Position numbers and translations under genes: made by a program
Assembly: GCA_026874595.1 (NCBI GenBank)
Contig: CM049308.1
Location: 77,984,124 to 78,048,123 of the forward strand
Origin: Sipunculus nudus
Taxonomy: Eukaryota; Annelida; Sipuncula; Golfingiida; Sipunculidae
DNA: 64,000 nt
Reading direction: 5' to 3'
Notes under the pieces: model-generated
Database searches by the model: none
Seen by the model: the letters and a program-made list of their open reading frames with translations, nothing else
Told to the model about the DNA's origin: nothing
Shown here: piece after piece, positions 24,950 through 37,273 of the stretch
Layout: every line of letters begins with the position of its first letter
How positions within the stretch are numbered: position 1 is the stretch's first letter

Positions 24950-25400
24950 ATTGATAAAGGACTTCAAATATCTGACTTCTTTCATGGGTCATGTGGCAAA
25001 GAAAGGAGCTTAGGAAAAAGCAGTTAGATTTGCCCTTCAGGAAGACTTGAGAGCCTTTAATGCTATGGTTCATGGAGTTAAAGAGTTAAAAATGCTGATG
25101 TGCTAGCATTGAACAAGAAAAAAAATGTGAACTGATTTGAAACTTCAAACAGTGGTCTTCTTCATGGGCCAGTCACAAGAGCAGAGAAGGACCATGAGAA
25201 AATGCAACTTGGTTTTACTCAAAAATGCCCACAGTGTGTAAGGATCATGGATGGATAGATCTAAAAATACTGAAGCACTTTATTGTATGAGAATGGAGGA
25301 GATCTAATACATGGTCTTCTTCTGCAGTCATATGGTAAAGAAAGGAAATTTGGAAAATGCAATATTCCCAGGATAGTCCAAAGTGCTATATCAAGAATAA
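24950..25400. repeat. Diverged ~175-bp tandem block
   Basis: CTTCTTTCATGGGTCATGTGGCAAAGAAAGGA (near 24977), CTTCTTCATGGGCCAGTCACAAGAGCAGAGAAGGA (near 25157) and CTTCTTCTGCAGTCATATGGTAAAGAAAGGA (near 25316) mark three units. They share the downstream words GAAAAATGCAA and AAAAATGC. No coding content. Confidence 0.55.
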
Positions 25401-25716
25401 ACTTTTTGAAGTATTATCTATGTTATATGTGGCTTCCATTACCGGGAAAAGCCTAAAAAATCATTAGTTCTGTTGAATAGAGAGAAAAAATAAATCAGTG
25501 ACTAAAGGTTTTACATCCCAGGTAAAAAGAAATGTGGCTCATTTGACAAGGAAAATAATATTGTTTATGATCACCTAAGTTCATGATAACTTGTGCTTCT
25601 TGCATAAAAAAGCAAGAAGATTTTGAGAAAAATGAACAGACAAAAATAGCAATGAAAATATCAAAGTGTCAGTCAGTCACGTGGCTTTCTTTTGATAAGC
25701 TAGCTCATGTCTAATA

Positions 25717-25894
25717 CAGTAAATCCTCGCTTAACAACCAACTCAGTTGAGCAACCATCTCAAAATAATGACCACCTCCTCACGGTCCCAATTCTTTTTT
25801 GCTCTTGATGTCAGACCTCGCTTAGACAACCACCTCTAAAATGCGACCACTAAATTGAGGTCCCGTCAGTGGTCATAATTTCAAGATTTAATTG
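25717..25894. mobile_element. 178-bp TA-flanked MITE, family II
   Basis: Starts CAGTAAATCCTCGC and ends AAGATTTAATTG with TA outside both ends (25715-25716 and 25895-25896). The terminal inverted match is short and imperfect (CAGTAAATC against CAATTAAATC). The interior contains CTCACGGTCCCAATTC, GCTCTTGATGTCAGACCTCGC and GACCACCTC-type words. Its reverse complement aligns with 43956-44100, where the interior has been amplified into a minisatellite. Confidence 0.68.
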
Positions 25895-26189
25895 TATTAT
25901 ATGTGAAATCGAATATAATATGATACAGTAGATTTAATTATGTAGCGTTATATGGGAAACCTGCTCAAAGACTCAAAAGGTGTGAGATAGTTAGACTTAA
26001 AGAACAGATGTGCAATAGCTAAATTTAAAAGCACATACTGATATATCAGTTTCTGTAAAGGTTGGAGGAGAGATGTAAATAGAAATGGTCCAGCAGATTA
26101 TATAAAGCCCTGTCACTGCATTTTTTTTTACCAAGGTTACTTTAGATGCTTAGTTGTTAATGTTTGAACTTACACAAAACACTTTACCA
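25895..26189. other. Unannotated spacer
   Basis: Nothing recognisable. Confidence 0.4.
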
Positions 26190-27130
26190 GCAAAAACTTC
26201 TGTTATGAAAAATGGAATAGACTACCCTACTGGCCTCCTTTTTTACCAACCAAAAGTTCTTTTATGAAACATGTTGAATTGTGTTGAATTGACCATTCAT
26301 AGTCATTAAGGGCATACCAAAGTTCAATGGGATGTTAAACCTTCTTTATGCTTTTACACATGACACTATTTACAACCTTTAACAAGAACAGCAAGAAATC
26401 ATGATAATTGCATGCAATTGCATGGAATTGAATTTTGTATTCTTTGATGACCTGTTGACATCTTAAAGTCCTTGAAAGTTGTTGAAGCTTTCAACTGTCA
26501 CAGAAACTTTGAAATGACACAATTTCATGGATTTGTATTTTGTAACTATTAATGAACTTACTCTAATGAAACATGGAATAGACTATCCTACTTGCCTCCC
26601 TGAAAGTTTTACCAGCACTAAGTTCTTTTTGAAGCACGTTGAATTTACCATTCATAGTCATTTAGAGCATACAAAGTACAATAAGATGTTAGATCCTCTT
26701 TATGCTTTTACCTTGTTATTTACAGCTTTTAACAAAAATGCTGTTGTCTTTTAACCATTTATCAAAATTTTTCAATGAGCAAGTGAGCAAATCTTCTTTC
26801 TTCTGTCAGCCTTCATATAACAAGAAATCATGATTATGTACGTTACTTACTTGCCATTTAATTGGTTAAAATTACCACATGGGTCATTGTTTGAAAGTTA
26901 GATTCTTTTGTTTCTTGGAATTCCTGTGATATACTTTATTATAATTGACATCTTAAAGTCTTTGGAAGTTGCTGAAACTTCTATCTGTCACAGCAAATGA
27001 CCAATTGCATGGATTTGTAATGTGTAAGCTTTAATGGCCTGTTCACATCTTAATGTCTTTGAAAGTTGTTGAAACTTTCAAATGACAGCTCAATTGCATG
27101 GATTTGGATTTTGTTAGCTTTACTGACCTG
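26190..27130. repeat. Diverged ~360-bp tandem block
   Basis: GAATAGACTACCCTACTGGCCTCC (near 26214) is echoed by GAATAGACTATCCTACTTGCCTCC (near 26576). Both are followed by CCATTCATAGTCATT, GGCATAC/GAGCATAC, TTCTTTATGCTTTTAC and AAGAAATCATGAT. A third partial copy repeats GACATCTTAAAGTC-TTG-AAGTTG-TGAA and CAATTGCATGGATTTG up to about 27130. No reading frame is conserved between the copies. Confidence 0.65.
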
Positions 27131-27458
27131 TTGTCAGGAAACACATCTCCAATCTTTTTTTTGTTACTGTATTTTTAAAAATTATAAAAAATATCAATGT
27201 CTAGACTTGTTTTACATGTGACCAGTGTCTTATATATAGGGCCATTTCAGCCCTCTGACATTAGAGAGTAGACAAATATAAGATATGGGTACAGATATAA
27301 AGAGATATACAACAGCCTGTCATAATGTTTACTGGCTGAAAGTATAGGAGGTAGATCTAGTTAAATACTGGAACTTGTTTGGTGATTATCTCTTGTTTAA
27401 ACTCTGCAAGAGAGTCAAAGCTTATTGGTCTTATGTATGATAAACCATGAGATTATAC

Positions 27459-27621
27459 AAAGTGAAACCTGTATTATAAAACCACCTGCAAGACTGGCCC
27501 AAAGTGGTCTTAATTAAAATGTGGTCTTATTAGACAGGTCAGTTATAACAAATGTGAATGCTTGCAGTTCACTCAAGGATGGTATTAACAGACAGGTGGT
27601 CTCCCAGACAGGATCCAGTTT
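27459..27621. mobile_element. Family I MITE copy (diverged)
   Basis: AGTGAAACCTGTATTATAAAACC at the left and the complement of CAGACAGGATCCAGTTTA at the right resemble the ends of 9877-10054. The interior shares AAGACTGGCC-AAAGTGG, GGTCTTATTAGACAG, AATGTGAATGCTTGCAGTTCACTCAAGG and GACAGGTGGTC. The target TA is no longer clear, so the ends are approximate. Confidence 0.68.
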
Positions 27622-28199
27622 ATACAAAAGTATATTTAAATACTATCTTTGCTCTGCCTCATTCAGTAGAAAGGGCCATCTGCAGGTTATGGACCTGTCC
27701 TTGAAAAATTCATACAAAATCACTCTAGTGAGCTAGTCCTCCTTATTGACTTGATATGTATCAAAATAACTTAAAGGGAGAACCAAGGCTTTAATATTTC
27801 ATGCCTGCATTCTTATACTTTCTTAGTTGAATAGCTTAATTGGCATTTGGTACATTTGACAAATAAATTAGTTGTCTTCTGTTTAGTGTGGTATTAACTT
27901 AATGATTTGGCTCTGTCAGTGTGGCTGCCTGTTTTTAGTGTCTGTGTTTAAATTTTTCTGCTGTCACCAACATCTGGTAAAGCATCCAATAAGCCTTGGA
28001 TTGAAGCCTCATTCAGTGTACTTTTTAAGTAATTTAATGACTTATGTGACTGTGTGGTAATGGAACAGAAGTTTATGTTTCTGCTGTAATTGTCTGCTGA
28101 CAGATATCCAATTTGGAAAAACTGGCACAATATCCTCCCAAGGACTGGAGTTGTGGAGGAAAAAATATCTCATTAACTGGATTTAATGAAGGTTTTTTA
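27622..28199. other. Unannotated spacer
   Basis: No recognisable gene; a 60-codon minus frame (27948-28130) is unsupported. Confidence 0.4.
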
Positions 28200-28560
28200 G
28201 CGGTTTTATAGATTTTTTTGGGTGTAAATTAAATGTTAACTAGTGGACCTCGAATAGACTAATTGAGACGGCCCCCTTGGATTTATAGTATATTGTTTTC
28301 CTGATTTAATCACCTGGAATTGCAGAAGATTATTCCTTCTAATTGGAAAATGGTAACAAATACAGCAGGGGTCTCATCTAGTTTAACATAATCAGGACTT
28401 CATCACCACTGGCTGTAATTAAAATGGTGTCCAATTAAGTTACTAATATTTACTTCATAAACAGACTATTATTTAATTAATGTCATCTGATAATTTCATT
28501 ACTACAGACTAGAGAGCCAAGGTTTCATATTAAAGCCATTTTCTGAATAACTCGTTTGTT
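28200..28560. promoter_or_regulatory. Candidate conserved non-coding element B
   Basis: Complex, repeat-free sequence dense in homeodomain-type sites: CTGATTTAATCACC, GGCTGTAATTAAAATGG (TAATTA near 28415), CCAATTAAGT (28431-28440) and TTAATTAATGTC. The density and the absence of any open frame suggest an enhancer-like block. This is an inference from motif texture only. Confidence 0.27.
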
Positions 28561-29639
28561 CTAAATAACTTCATATGTATCTACTCCCCCATTTTAATTT
28601 CAATACAGGGTACAAGGAATAGTTTGCCTTTGTTATATTTATGGAAAAGTTATTGTATGAAATATATTTAGAGAATTAAAATATTATTATTTTTATTAAA
28701 AAATTAACAAACTTTAATAATGTACAGTTAATATTAACAGTTAAAAATTCCAATTATAAACTACCAGGGCATGATTTAGACACATTTTAGGCGCCTGTTT
28801 AGAATACATCTGTTTTCCATTTCCTAGTGCAAAATCTTTTGAATATTTTTTTAAAGAGCATTGAGACAAAAAGTGCATGTTGTACTTGGTTATTTTCAAG
28901 TTTAAAATCATATTAAGGGTACCTGTTATGCACTAATGGAGCACAATATAGTTAAAATATTTCTCAGTCTAAATTCTTCAGTTTCTTGGAGCATGTATTT
29001 TAGGTTACGTCTTATGTACAATGGAACTGATATTAGTTTAAATGCCCCATAAAGAAAAATATGTTATGCATCAGCTGTGTTGTAGGTGAAAACCTGGTAT
29101 GTGTAAATGATCACAAATTGTTGGCAAAGTACATTTTATGTGCAGACTAGTTTCATAATTTGCATCAAAAGTATATCAGAAGTACAACATCATTATACTT
29201 CAGGTATAGCAGATTTTTGTATGTAAGGTAAGTTTATATCAGTTATATCAAAGTGAATCTGATTGAATTCTGATGTCATAACTGGAGTGAGGCAGACCTC
29301 TTTCTGTCAGATGGTCTAAAGTTAGATGTCTCCTTTGTGTATATAAGTCATAAGCTATCAATAAATGTGAATTCTGGCTCAGTTAGTAACTCTGTACAAA
29401 ACCTCATGTATGTAAATTAAAGGTAAAGGTTTGGTTTTTAGTGTGATCTCACTCTGTTAGAGTCTCATCTGACTTTACACCTTGCCTTCCTGGTCTGTGG
29501 GCCTGTCATTCTTGTAGCATACCTTCTTTGGAGGATACACCATATCACATTCCTTCATAGATGCAATAGAGTTATCCATTACATGTTTTGCTTGCTACCC
29601 ATGCATGGCCAGTTTATCCATTTACCCTCTTCTGGTGGT
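28561..29639. other. Gene-free stretch
   Basis: AT-rich; no recognisable gene or repeat. Confidence 0.45.
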
Positions 29640-29715
29640 TTCTTAGTGAGGAAGGCTAAATGAACCCCGAAGCTTGAGGTCACAAGTCCAGCACCTTAAC
29701 TGTTAACCACAAATT
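29640..29715 (-). repeat. tRNA-like (Ser/Leu-type) SINE relic
   Basis: Read on the minus strand: GTGGTTAACAGTTAAGGTGC, then TGGACTTGTGACC, then AAGCTTCGGGGTTCATTTAGCC. The order GTGG-TTAAGG, GCTGGACTTGTGA and GGGGTTCA corresponds to the D-arm, anticodon arm and T-arm of class II (Ser/Leu) tRNAs, with losses. It is too degraded to be a working tRNA. The likely SINE body would lie at lower coordinates, toward about 29400. Confidence 0.45.
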
Positions 29716-30930
29716 ATGTGAATCTTTTTCAGTTTGTCACACGTAAGTTGAGAAAAAGATGTAATCTGTATAAGTGAAAATGGTCATACCCAATTTTTGC
29801 CAAGCTAGCTGCCTTCATAATGTCAAAACCAACAAATATTAATTTAAGGCAATGTGATCATCTCCATCTTCCCATTTTGGGATGTGGCTCATATATGTAG
29901 ATTTATACAGTTTATTGAAAGAAATAAAAATTTGAATAGAGTACGCCAAATGCAGCATTGAATGATAGGATGGACAGGAGTGCATCCATTTTGGAGCTGT
30001 TAATGTTGCTTTTGACAGATGCATTGTGAACCAAAGTGGATTAAATCTCCTGAACATTGTGTTTTAAAATTCTGTACGGGGATACTATGACTCAGGGCCA
30101 TTATATGTGTGGCGGGTCACCCAGGCACGTCTTCGATACACCTGCATTTGTTGTGTATTGTGAGTATTATATTTTTGTCATTTATCATATATACCAAGGT
30201 CATATGGGATGTGGTAGGACATAGACCAGTGAGTGAGGCTTGGAGTTTGGAGCCAAGGGTGCTGTTAGAATGCTTCCAAAGCCTGCAAGCCAAACTAATA
30301 CATGTCAGTAGCACTTGGGATATCCAGTGTAATGTGTTTTCCTTAACTTTTAACCTCTTATGACCTCTCACCTATATATTTTTGTTAAAAAAAAAAAAAA
30401 CACACATTTTATATGATAGTTATATATGATAATTATTAATAACAAATATTGTTAGATATGGAATTTCATTTATCATAATTTTAAAATATGAGAAATCCAT
30501 TACATGAAATACAGTATAAAGTTGTAAATTAGGGTGTGCGGATGTTTATATAAATGCATCATGGCTGTAGGTATTTGATTTAATAATATAAACATGTTTT
30601 CAGATCTGAAGTGTAACATAAATGCATCACAGTTGTAGGTATTTGACACATATAAACTTTTACATATGAACTGTCTCTTATATCTGTACAATCAGGATAT
30701 AAAAGAAACTAAAACTGCGTGCAACCCAAAAGTATTTATAGAGGCCCATATCAGAGTCTGTGGAGAGTAGATTTTATTTCTTTGACCTGAGTATGGGAAA
30801 TACGTTTAGACAGGGAAGTAGGTACCAAAAGATTTGAGGTTACTTACTGCCTACTGTGCAGAGTACAAGGATGCTCTTATGGGCAGAATGAACTGTAATG
30901 TTGTGATCAAGACACTTAGCACATCAACAC
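29716..30930. other. Gene-free stretch
   Basis: No gene recognised. Overlapping open frames on both strands at 30109-30371 (84 codons each) have no domain. 30545-30660 holds a loose duplication (ATAAATGCATCA-GG/TTGTAGGTATTTGA). Confidence 0.45.
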
Positions 30931-31010
30931 AGGGATGAGGAAATTGAACTTGTGATGGGGAAATTAGCGGCAGGGAAGTTGTCTTTGCTCTAGCAGTTGA
31001 GCAGATATGT
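30931..31010 (-). repeat. Weak tRNA-like relic
   Basis: On the minus strand, GCTCAACTGCTAGAGC (31002 down to 30987) has a perfect D-arm stem (GCTC/GAGC), and AAGTTCAATTTCC lies about 40 bases further on in the T-loop position. The T stem does not pair. Probably a decayed tRNA-derived SINE head. Confidence 0.3.
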
Positions 31011-31149
31011 GATGACTGTGCTGCTTTAATTATACTGACCTAAGGTTAATACTGACTCCATCTTTATGAAAATCAAGAGATAAAATTTTCCTGCATTTGC
31101 TGCACCGAACACTAACCTCTTATTTTTCTGCTGGATTGAGAATTGTAGC

Positions 31150-31390
31150 TTCCTTGCTGGAGGATTTATCCCGAAAGTTTTAATGTCACACAAGAGAGAA
31201 GGAATCAGAAACAACACTGACCTTGAGACTAATTATCATGGGAGAAATCCCTTTTATGTAATAAAGAGAACATAATGTGATAAACAGCAACATTTCTGAC
31301 ATTATTTTCCAAGTAAACAATTTGAGAAGGATTATAATTTTTATTTCATTTGATCCAAGGAGATTTACTGGAGACAATTTTCTCATATTC
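31150..31390. promoter_or_regulatory. Candidate conserved non-coding element C
   Basis: Repeat-free, complex sequence with motifs such as GACTAATTATCATGGG and TTTTATGTAATAAAG. It stands out from the flanks in texture. No exon signals recognised. Weak inference. Confidence 0.18.
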
Positions 31391-32159
31391 TTGTCCAGAC
31401 ATAATTTAGAGAGGTTGATAGTGTGATATGGAGCATGGATATCAATTGATATATTTTATTTAAGAAGTAAACTACTTTAATCATTTGTGATATATGAGAT
31501 ATGTGCTGTATTCTACCTTTATATAGGAGACAAGATAAAATAGGAGTCAAATTTATTTAAGGATTATTAGACCAGACATTTGAAATCAAAGTCAGGGGTT
31601 TTATAAGCATTTTAGCAAGGTTTACCTTCAAGTAGTAAGGAAAGATAAATGGAGGCAGAAGGGAAAAATCCTCCTTCAGAAGCTGTTTCTATGCAGTGAA
31701 TAATCACCCCAGCAAGTTTTTGTGTGAAGATGAATGTTTGAATAACTGTGCACAGAAGAGTCATACAGCGTAATTGTGTGCAGTGATATATTTGAATGCC
31801 AGCTACTGTAGTAAGTATCTGACCTAGGAAAAGCCTTAATATCAAGACTTGATTAAGATCTGTATACTGTGGTGCTGGCTTAAATGCTAGTGCATTATGG
31901 TTTATTTGTTAAGTGGTAATAAAACACTGGCCATGCAGCGGTGCTTTGAGTGACTCAAAAGCCGTAGATGGTCAGATTGGTATGCAAAGAGAGACCCATG
32001 GCAGAAGTGGTGATTTGTCATATAGCCACATCTTCTGTGATTCTTATTATATTGTTTAGGATTCATCTCTTTTTATGAACACTACAGGTCCTAAATCCAG
32101 CCTTAAATTGAGATGGCATGACACCAGATTCGTTAAATAATGTTTCATAGACGTGTTTT
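31391..32159. other. Unannotated spacer
   Basis: Nothing recognisable. Confidence 0.45.
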
Positions 32160-32320
32160 GGAGATCCAGTTGACTAGGTTCATTTTCTCCATCTTAAGAT
32201 GCATCACGGCAGCCAATAATAATGATCTGTTTGCCTCCTCGGTGTGACAGCTGCCATTTAGAGGTTACAAATAAATGACTCTTTGGCTAACTTTGGTCTT
32301 GCCTTAAACAGGACGTTTGG
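32160..32320. promoter_or_regulatory. Candidate conserved non-coding element D
   Basis: Holds GTGTGACAGCTG (32242-32253), which combines a TALE-type TGACAG with an E-box CAGCTG, next to AGCCAATAATAATGATC and TTACAAATAAATGAC. The combination is typical of developmental enhancers in animals. Not tested by comparison. Confidence 0.25.
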
Positions 32321-34924
32321 GAGATCTTGTGGCTGCAGCAAGTACAAGAAGGGCAGAGATTAAAAGATACCTGTCAGAAATCAGTGCTTTCTAGTCTTCT
32401 CAGATTTTGTATATTTTCAGTAATACTTACTTTGTGTACAAAACCTGCAAAAGATGTTTATTAAATTTCAGAATAAAAGGGTCTGCTGCTTTAAGTACAG
32501 TATGGTTACCATATTTTTGTTTTGATTTGAAGACTTCAAATATTACAAGGACTGCCCCACATGCAGGGAAAATGTATGTAATATATATGCTAAAGGTTAT
32601 AAGTTGGCTGATAGTAAAAGATTGCAACTTGGAACTCCTTGCTTTCAGGCCTGTCAAATCACTCTTTTATATATAAGAGTCACTCTTTTTTTGAGGATTT
32701 CCTTATAAGTTCTCTCCTGCTTTAGCAGTCCAGTTAGAGCAAGAATGGAACACTTCGCAGTTTTTATGTGTGTAAATGTCCAGCATGTGGCACAATATGT
32801 GGAAAATGCCATTATCTTTCTGCAGAGGGATGTGCATCATCTATGTTTCTGACTTTGGGAACAATATATTGTAAACACATGTGGAGTATCTGAAGCATAT
32901 CTGTATTCAGTCTGTAATAAAAAATAGGGAATAACCACTAATTTTACTCTTTTTTTTCACTCTCTTGTCTACTTTTTACCCTAGAGCTTTTACACTTTTT
33001 TCTGTCATTTACCTTTTTGCTTGCCTGGTTTTCCTGTTTATGTAGGGTTTCTGTATTATCAATAATAGTTGTGTTAGGTGTATGGTGTGATACTTGAAAA
33101 ATGAATATAAAAATTCCTCGCTCACAGTTTCTAAATGATAGCATTTGAACATGTCTAACATTAAAAGAAATTAGTTTTTTTATGTCCACTTGGTTTTCTT
33201 TATTTTCAGTAATACTGACTGTTTGTAGAACTACAGGAATACAGTTCTTTGTAAGACTTTACTGATCCAAGTCCACATTTTTTTTGGGGGGGGGGGGGGG
33301 TAATTTTCTTAAAAGCTTGTGCATGCATTTGAATGTATTTTTTTATAATTTAATAGAAAGCCACAGGTGTTAGGAGCAACTTATTATTCCATTAGAAAAT
33401 TGAAAATTTAACTTTACACATTTAAATTTTTAATGTCATTCATGTTTGTATGTGACTTTTGACCTTGAAAGGTTTGAATGGTGTGGTACGTTTTCTCAAA
33501 TATTAAATCAATCGGATTACTTACATATTTTTTCAAGTAAGCATTTTGTTCATTTTTTTTTTAATTAAAGGTTCATATAATTTTTATGTTTCAAGGGTTG
33601 CCTAATATTAAAAAAAAAACACTGAAGTGAAAAGAACTTAAATATACCAGGTTGGCAAAGATAGGTTTAGTGCTTCCAGATTTTTGTTCCTGTTTTATAG
33701 AAATTTTACTTTACATTTTGTGAGTTAAATCTGATAAAAAGACCTGCATCATTTACCTTATAAAATTTTGTTTATTAAAACAAAAGAATAGATTTGTATA
33801 TTGAAACTCAACAGAAATGTGAGTAGTACATTATGAGTCAAAGTTTAAATTTTGGGTATGAATTTAAAACCAACTGAAATTGTGAGTTATAATTAAATTC
33901 AAATTAGTGTTAAATCAAATTCTGACTCTCAACCCAGAAGAAAATAAGATTTTATTGCCTGCAGTAGATCACACCTTTCTTAATTGATATCAGTTTCTAC
34001 CTGTGAATTAAGGCAGTATTTTAAGTTTGAAAATTGAATATTTGGTTTTGACAACCATAAAATCTTACTACATGCTTGTCAGGAGGAGTGTATAATCAAA
34101 TTTCCGTTTTAAGGTTCTGTTCCTTTCCCATGAGAAATGAATAACGCTGAGCAACCAGTGAAAGTTTTAGGATTTTCTGTCAAAACCTGGCCCACACTGA
34201 CTCAAGGGAAAGGTTTTGATTGGTGTTTACAGGGGGAAGATAGAAAGAAACTTTTAACCTTTGGGAAAACTACTTTGACACATTCAGATGTGGGAGGACG
34301 TCTTGATAAATCTTCTGGGTGTGACTTCCTGTACAGGATAGGCTCATGCATTATCAACTATTCGAGTTTTTTTCTCTTGTATGTTTGCACCATGGCCAGT
34401 AGATGGCACCACAGTAGGAACACAAAAGGGATATCTATATTGCTATTTTAATTACTACTTTTCAGTGTTTTCATTGGTCTTCATAGTTGTAAAGTCTTTT
34501 ATCAGTAATATCATTTGGATTCATTAGCTGATTTAACAAGGTTTTAAATATTAACATTTGGCCTCATAGTCTGGCCCCAACCTCCTTTGCAGTGTTAACT
34601 TTAGAATTTATTGTGTATAGGTTCCAAGTTAGGAACTTCATAAGCATTGTTAATAGTAAAATATATAATTAAATTGTGAGGTTCCAACCTATTTCACAAT
34701 GTAAGCTGTGTGAGTTATAGTCTACTTTAGTGATTTTCATTTATTCTTTATTGACAATTGCAGTCACTTTCCAATCCAAACTTCATTATCAATTTTCACA
34801 TTAGGATTTTTACCTTTGTTTTTTACTTAATTATCTTTGCTAACATATTGTCTTGTCTGAACTCATATAGAGAGACAAAATAGAGAGTTGAAGTGGATGT
34901 CCAAACTTTTATTTTTAGTGTATA
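32321..34924. other. Gene-free stretch with T8G15 tract
   Basis: No gene recognised. A T8 run followed by 15 G lies at 33278-33300. Near 33588, TTTCAAGGGTTGCCTAATATTAAAA resembles an internal word of the ~676-bp repeat and may be a far-diverged piece. The longest frame is 34137-34451 (104 codons); its translation shows no domain I recognise, and it lacks neighbouring exon support. Confidence 0.45.
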
Positions 34925-35263
34925 TATATGTCGAGGCCCAGATTAGAATCTGGCCCAATTTAAAACTGGGCCAGCCCAGATCAAAATTTTGATTTGGACC
35001 GGTCCAGATCAAAATTCTAATCTGGGCCAGACCAGTTTTAAACTGGGCCAGCCCAGATTAAAATTTTGATTTGGGCCGGTCCAGATTAAAATCCTGTGGT
35101 GAAGACTTCAGGATTTAAATCTGGTCTGGACTGATTTTAAACTGGGCTGGCCCAGATTAGAATTTTGATCTGGGCTGGTTAAGTTTATTATCCTGTGGTG
35201 GACTGATTTTAAACTGGGCCTAACCAGATCAGAATCCTAATCTAATCTTAGGCTAGCTTGATT
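34925..35263 (+). repeat. Left TIR of foldback element 1
   Basis: Composed of repeated GGGCCAGCCCAGAT-type joints and AT-centred palindromes. It also holds ATCCTGTGGTGGACTGATTT, which recurs in inverted form at the right end (TCAGTCCACCATAGGAT). Ends near AGGCTAGCTTGA, matched by TTGAAGCCAGCCT at 38031. Confidence 0.88.
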
Positions 35264-35925
35264 TTTATCATCTTAAATCAGATAATACAGTAAACATTTA
35301 TTCCAGATACACCATTTTGAAGGGCACAAAACACATAATGAACAAGATCATTTAAAATATTTTAGTGAGGAAAAAGCTAATGAACAAATGTGATGTGCTT
35401 CTTTGGTTTCATCTATTCTTCAAGCATATAAGTTTACCGGTACATTTAAACTTCACCTAAACCAACTACCATAATTAATCACAGTTTAGAATATGTGTCA
35501 GTTCTGAGACATCTACTTGACTTAATATCAAAATTATCAACTGAGATAATTTTCTGTTCTGAATATCAAAATTTCATGTGTAATATTAAATATATACATG
35601 CATAATTAAATACCAGCTTAACCCATTTATAAGTGAACAAAAGTAATTTATCAGTCTTGATGCTCATTTGGGTGAGCAGCATGACATTGTGCCCTAAGAT
35701 GGGGCTAGGGAGAGGTTTGTGATACCATTTCTGTAATTTTCAATAGCAGAAAATCAACAGCTGAGATAATGATATGATTGTTGTCATTTGTCAGTCTCAA
35801 AAATAGAGGTAAACATGAGTGAAAATTGGATTTAGAATTTTTATTCAGAGGGTGACAAACATGGTGGAGTTTTCACTTTGGAGTTAATAACTTAAAAAAA
35901 GCTAATCTATTAACTGATAACTAAT

Positions 35926-36600
35926 CTATATATTAATAGCGTAAGGCGATTTTTGTAATTTTCCATATCTCCTCTGATACCACCGTACGGATTGCCGTGA
36001 TTTTCGACAAACATATGCTCCGGTTGTGTCCAAAGAGATTCCACCCAGTTTTATTTGCAATATTTGCTTATTACGTGCATAATTAATAATTTTAACATTT
36101 GCTTCCCCGCGGGCGCCTTTTTTCTTTGTGTCTTCGGGTCCCGTAAGACAATGGCCATAGAGTGTGTCATGGCCGAACAGAGTTTTACTCGGGGGCCCCA
36201 TCTGGGTTATTTGTACCTTTCGCGGTCACTGGCAAGAATTGTTTGGCAGGCCTTCCTATCACCGGGATAATGCACGAAGAGGGCTTCTACCTGCGACCCC
36301 CCCCCCCCCCCCCCGTACATGACCTGATATGCTTGAATGCACATGTACCGCGTCCAGGGCGTTTGACAAATGAGCGAGTCGCATGCGACTTAAATCATGT
36401 CCCATGGTTACACAAACCAGTGTTTATCGCATTTGGTTTGTCGCACCCATCTTTCATGTGCGATCAAAGGACGGCAACCATGAGGCAACACATGACACAT
36501 ACAAGCGTCAAACAGTTTTGTCCTTTCAAATCAAGATTTATGCCTGTAAACCTAAATGATATTTCAGTAAAATATAACAAATAATTATGTTTTAATTAAA
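35926..36600. other. GC-richer cargo segment inside the Helitron
   Basis: About 36100-36500 is much less AT-rich than anything nearby (CCCCGCGGGCGCC, GGGGGCCCC, a C18 run at 36297-36314) and carries open frames on both strands (36162-36584 +, 140 codons; 35926-36201 -, 91 codons). Neither translation matches a domain I know. Helitrons often capture host DNA, so this could be captured sequence; intact coding is unlikely because the + frame crosses the C18 run as polyproline. A 14-bp perfect palindrome, AGTCGCATGCGACT, lies at 36377-36390. Confidence 0.45.
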
Positions 36601-36652
36601 TTAATGTGGGAGAGGACCACCCCCCCCCACACACACACACATACACACAAAA
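36601..36652. repeat. C9(AC)n simple repeat in the Helitron
   Basis: A run of C followed by ACACAC-type dinucleotides and ATACACACA. Simple repeat only. Confidence 0.85.
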
Positions 36653-37273
36653 ATAATTGTCCTGGCGCCCGTGCTTAACGCTTTATTTTTCTTCCACTTT
36701 AAATGTCACTTTTATTGCGTCAAATTCATTGTTGCAATCTTTCAGTGATACATATATAGTAAGATGCATGTTGAGTGTTATAGACATGATGCTTCCCTAC
36801 AGTTATTCCCCTATGAACTTAAATACTCATATTTTTGTAATGGAAGTGTGGGCTTCCCCGATTTCACGTCATGAAGTGGAATCCCCTGTGCGTTTAACGG
36901 ATGCCTTCATCGCAAAAGTTGAGCAGGACTCAAGGTCTGTGATAAACGCTTGCATGCGTTGATCGCAGCTGATAATTGTTGCCGGAGGTATGTGTCGTGT
37001 AATTGAAAATATAATGTCCAAAATTTTTACACGGATGCGATGAACGGATGCGATAATCGGAAGCAAATAAACCTTGGAATATGTCACCAATTTTTTACAC
37101 GGTGCGATTTTGTCGCAAAAAAATACGGAGGGCAACTTAAATTGCGATGTTCAACATAATATATTTTTATATAAAAATTATTTCATTTATCATATCAACT
37201 TCTCCGAAAACATCTCTGTCCAATCATTTGGCTTCAATATGATGTTTATGCATATCACCCTACATATAATGTA

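Noticed and set aside
34137-34451. 104-codon frame as a gene
   Set aside because: No domain, no neighbouring exon, no conserved start context; length is compatible with chance in 64 kb.
36162-36584. 140-codon + strand frame in the Helitron as a captured gene
   Set aside because: It reads through a C18 run as polyproline, starts within GC-rich Helitron sequence and matches no domain I know. Kept only as possible cargo, not as a CDS.
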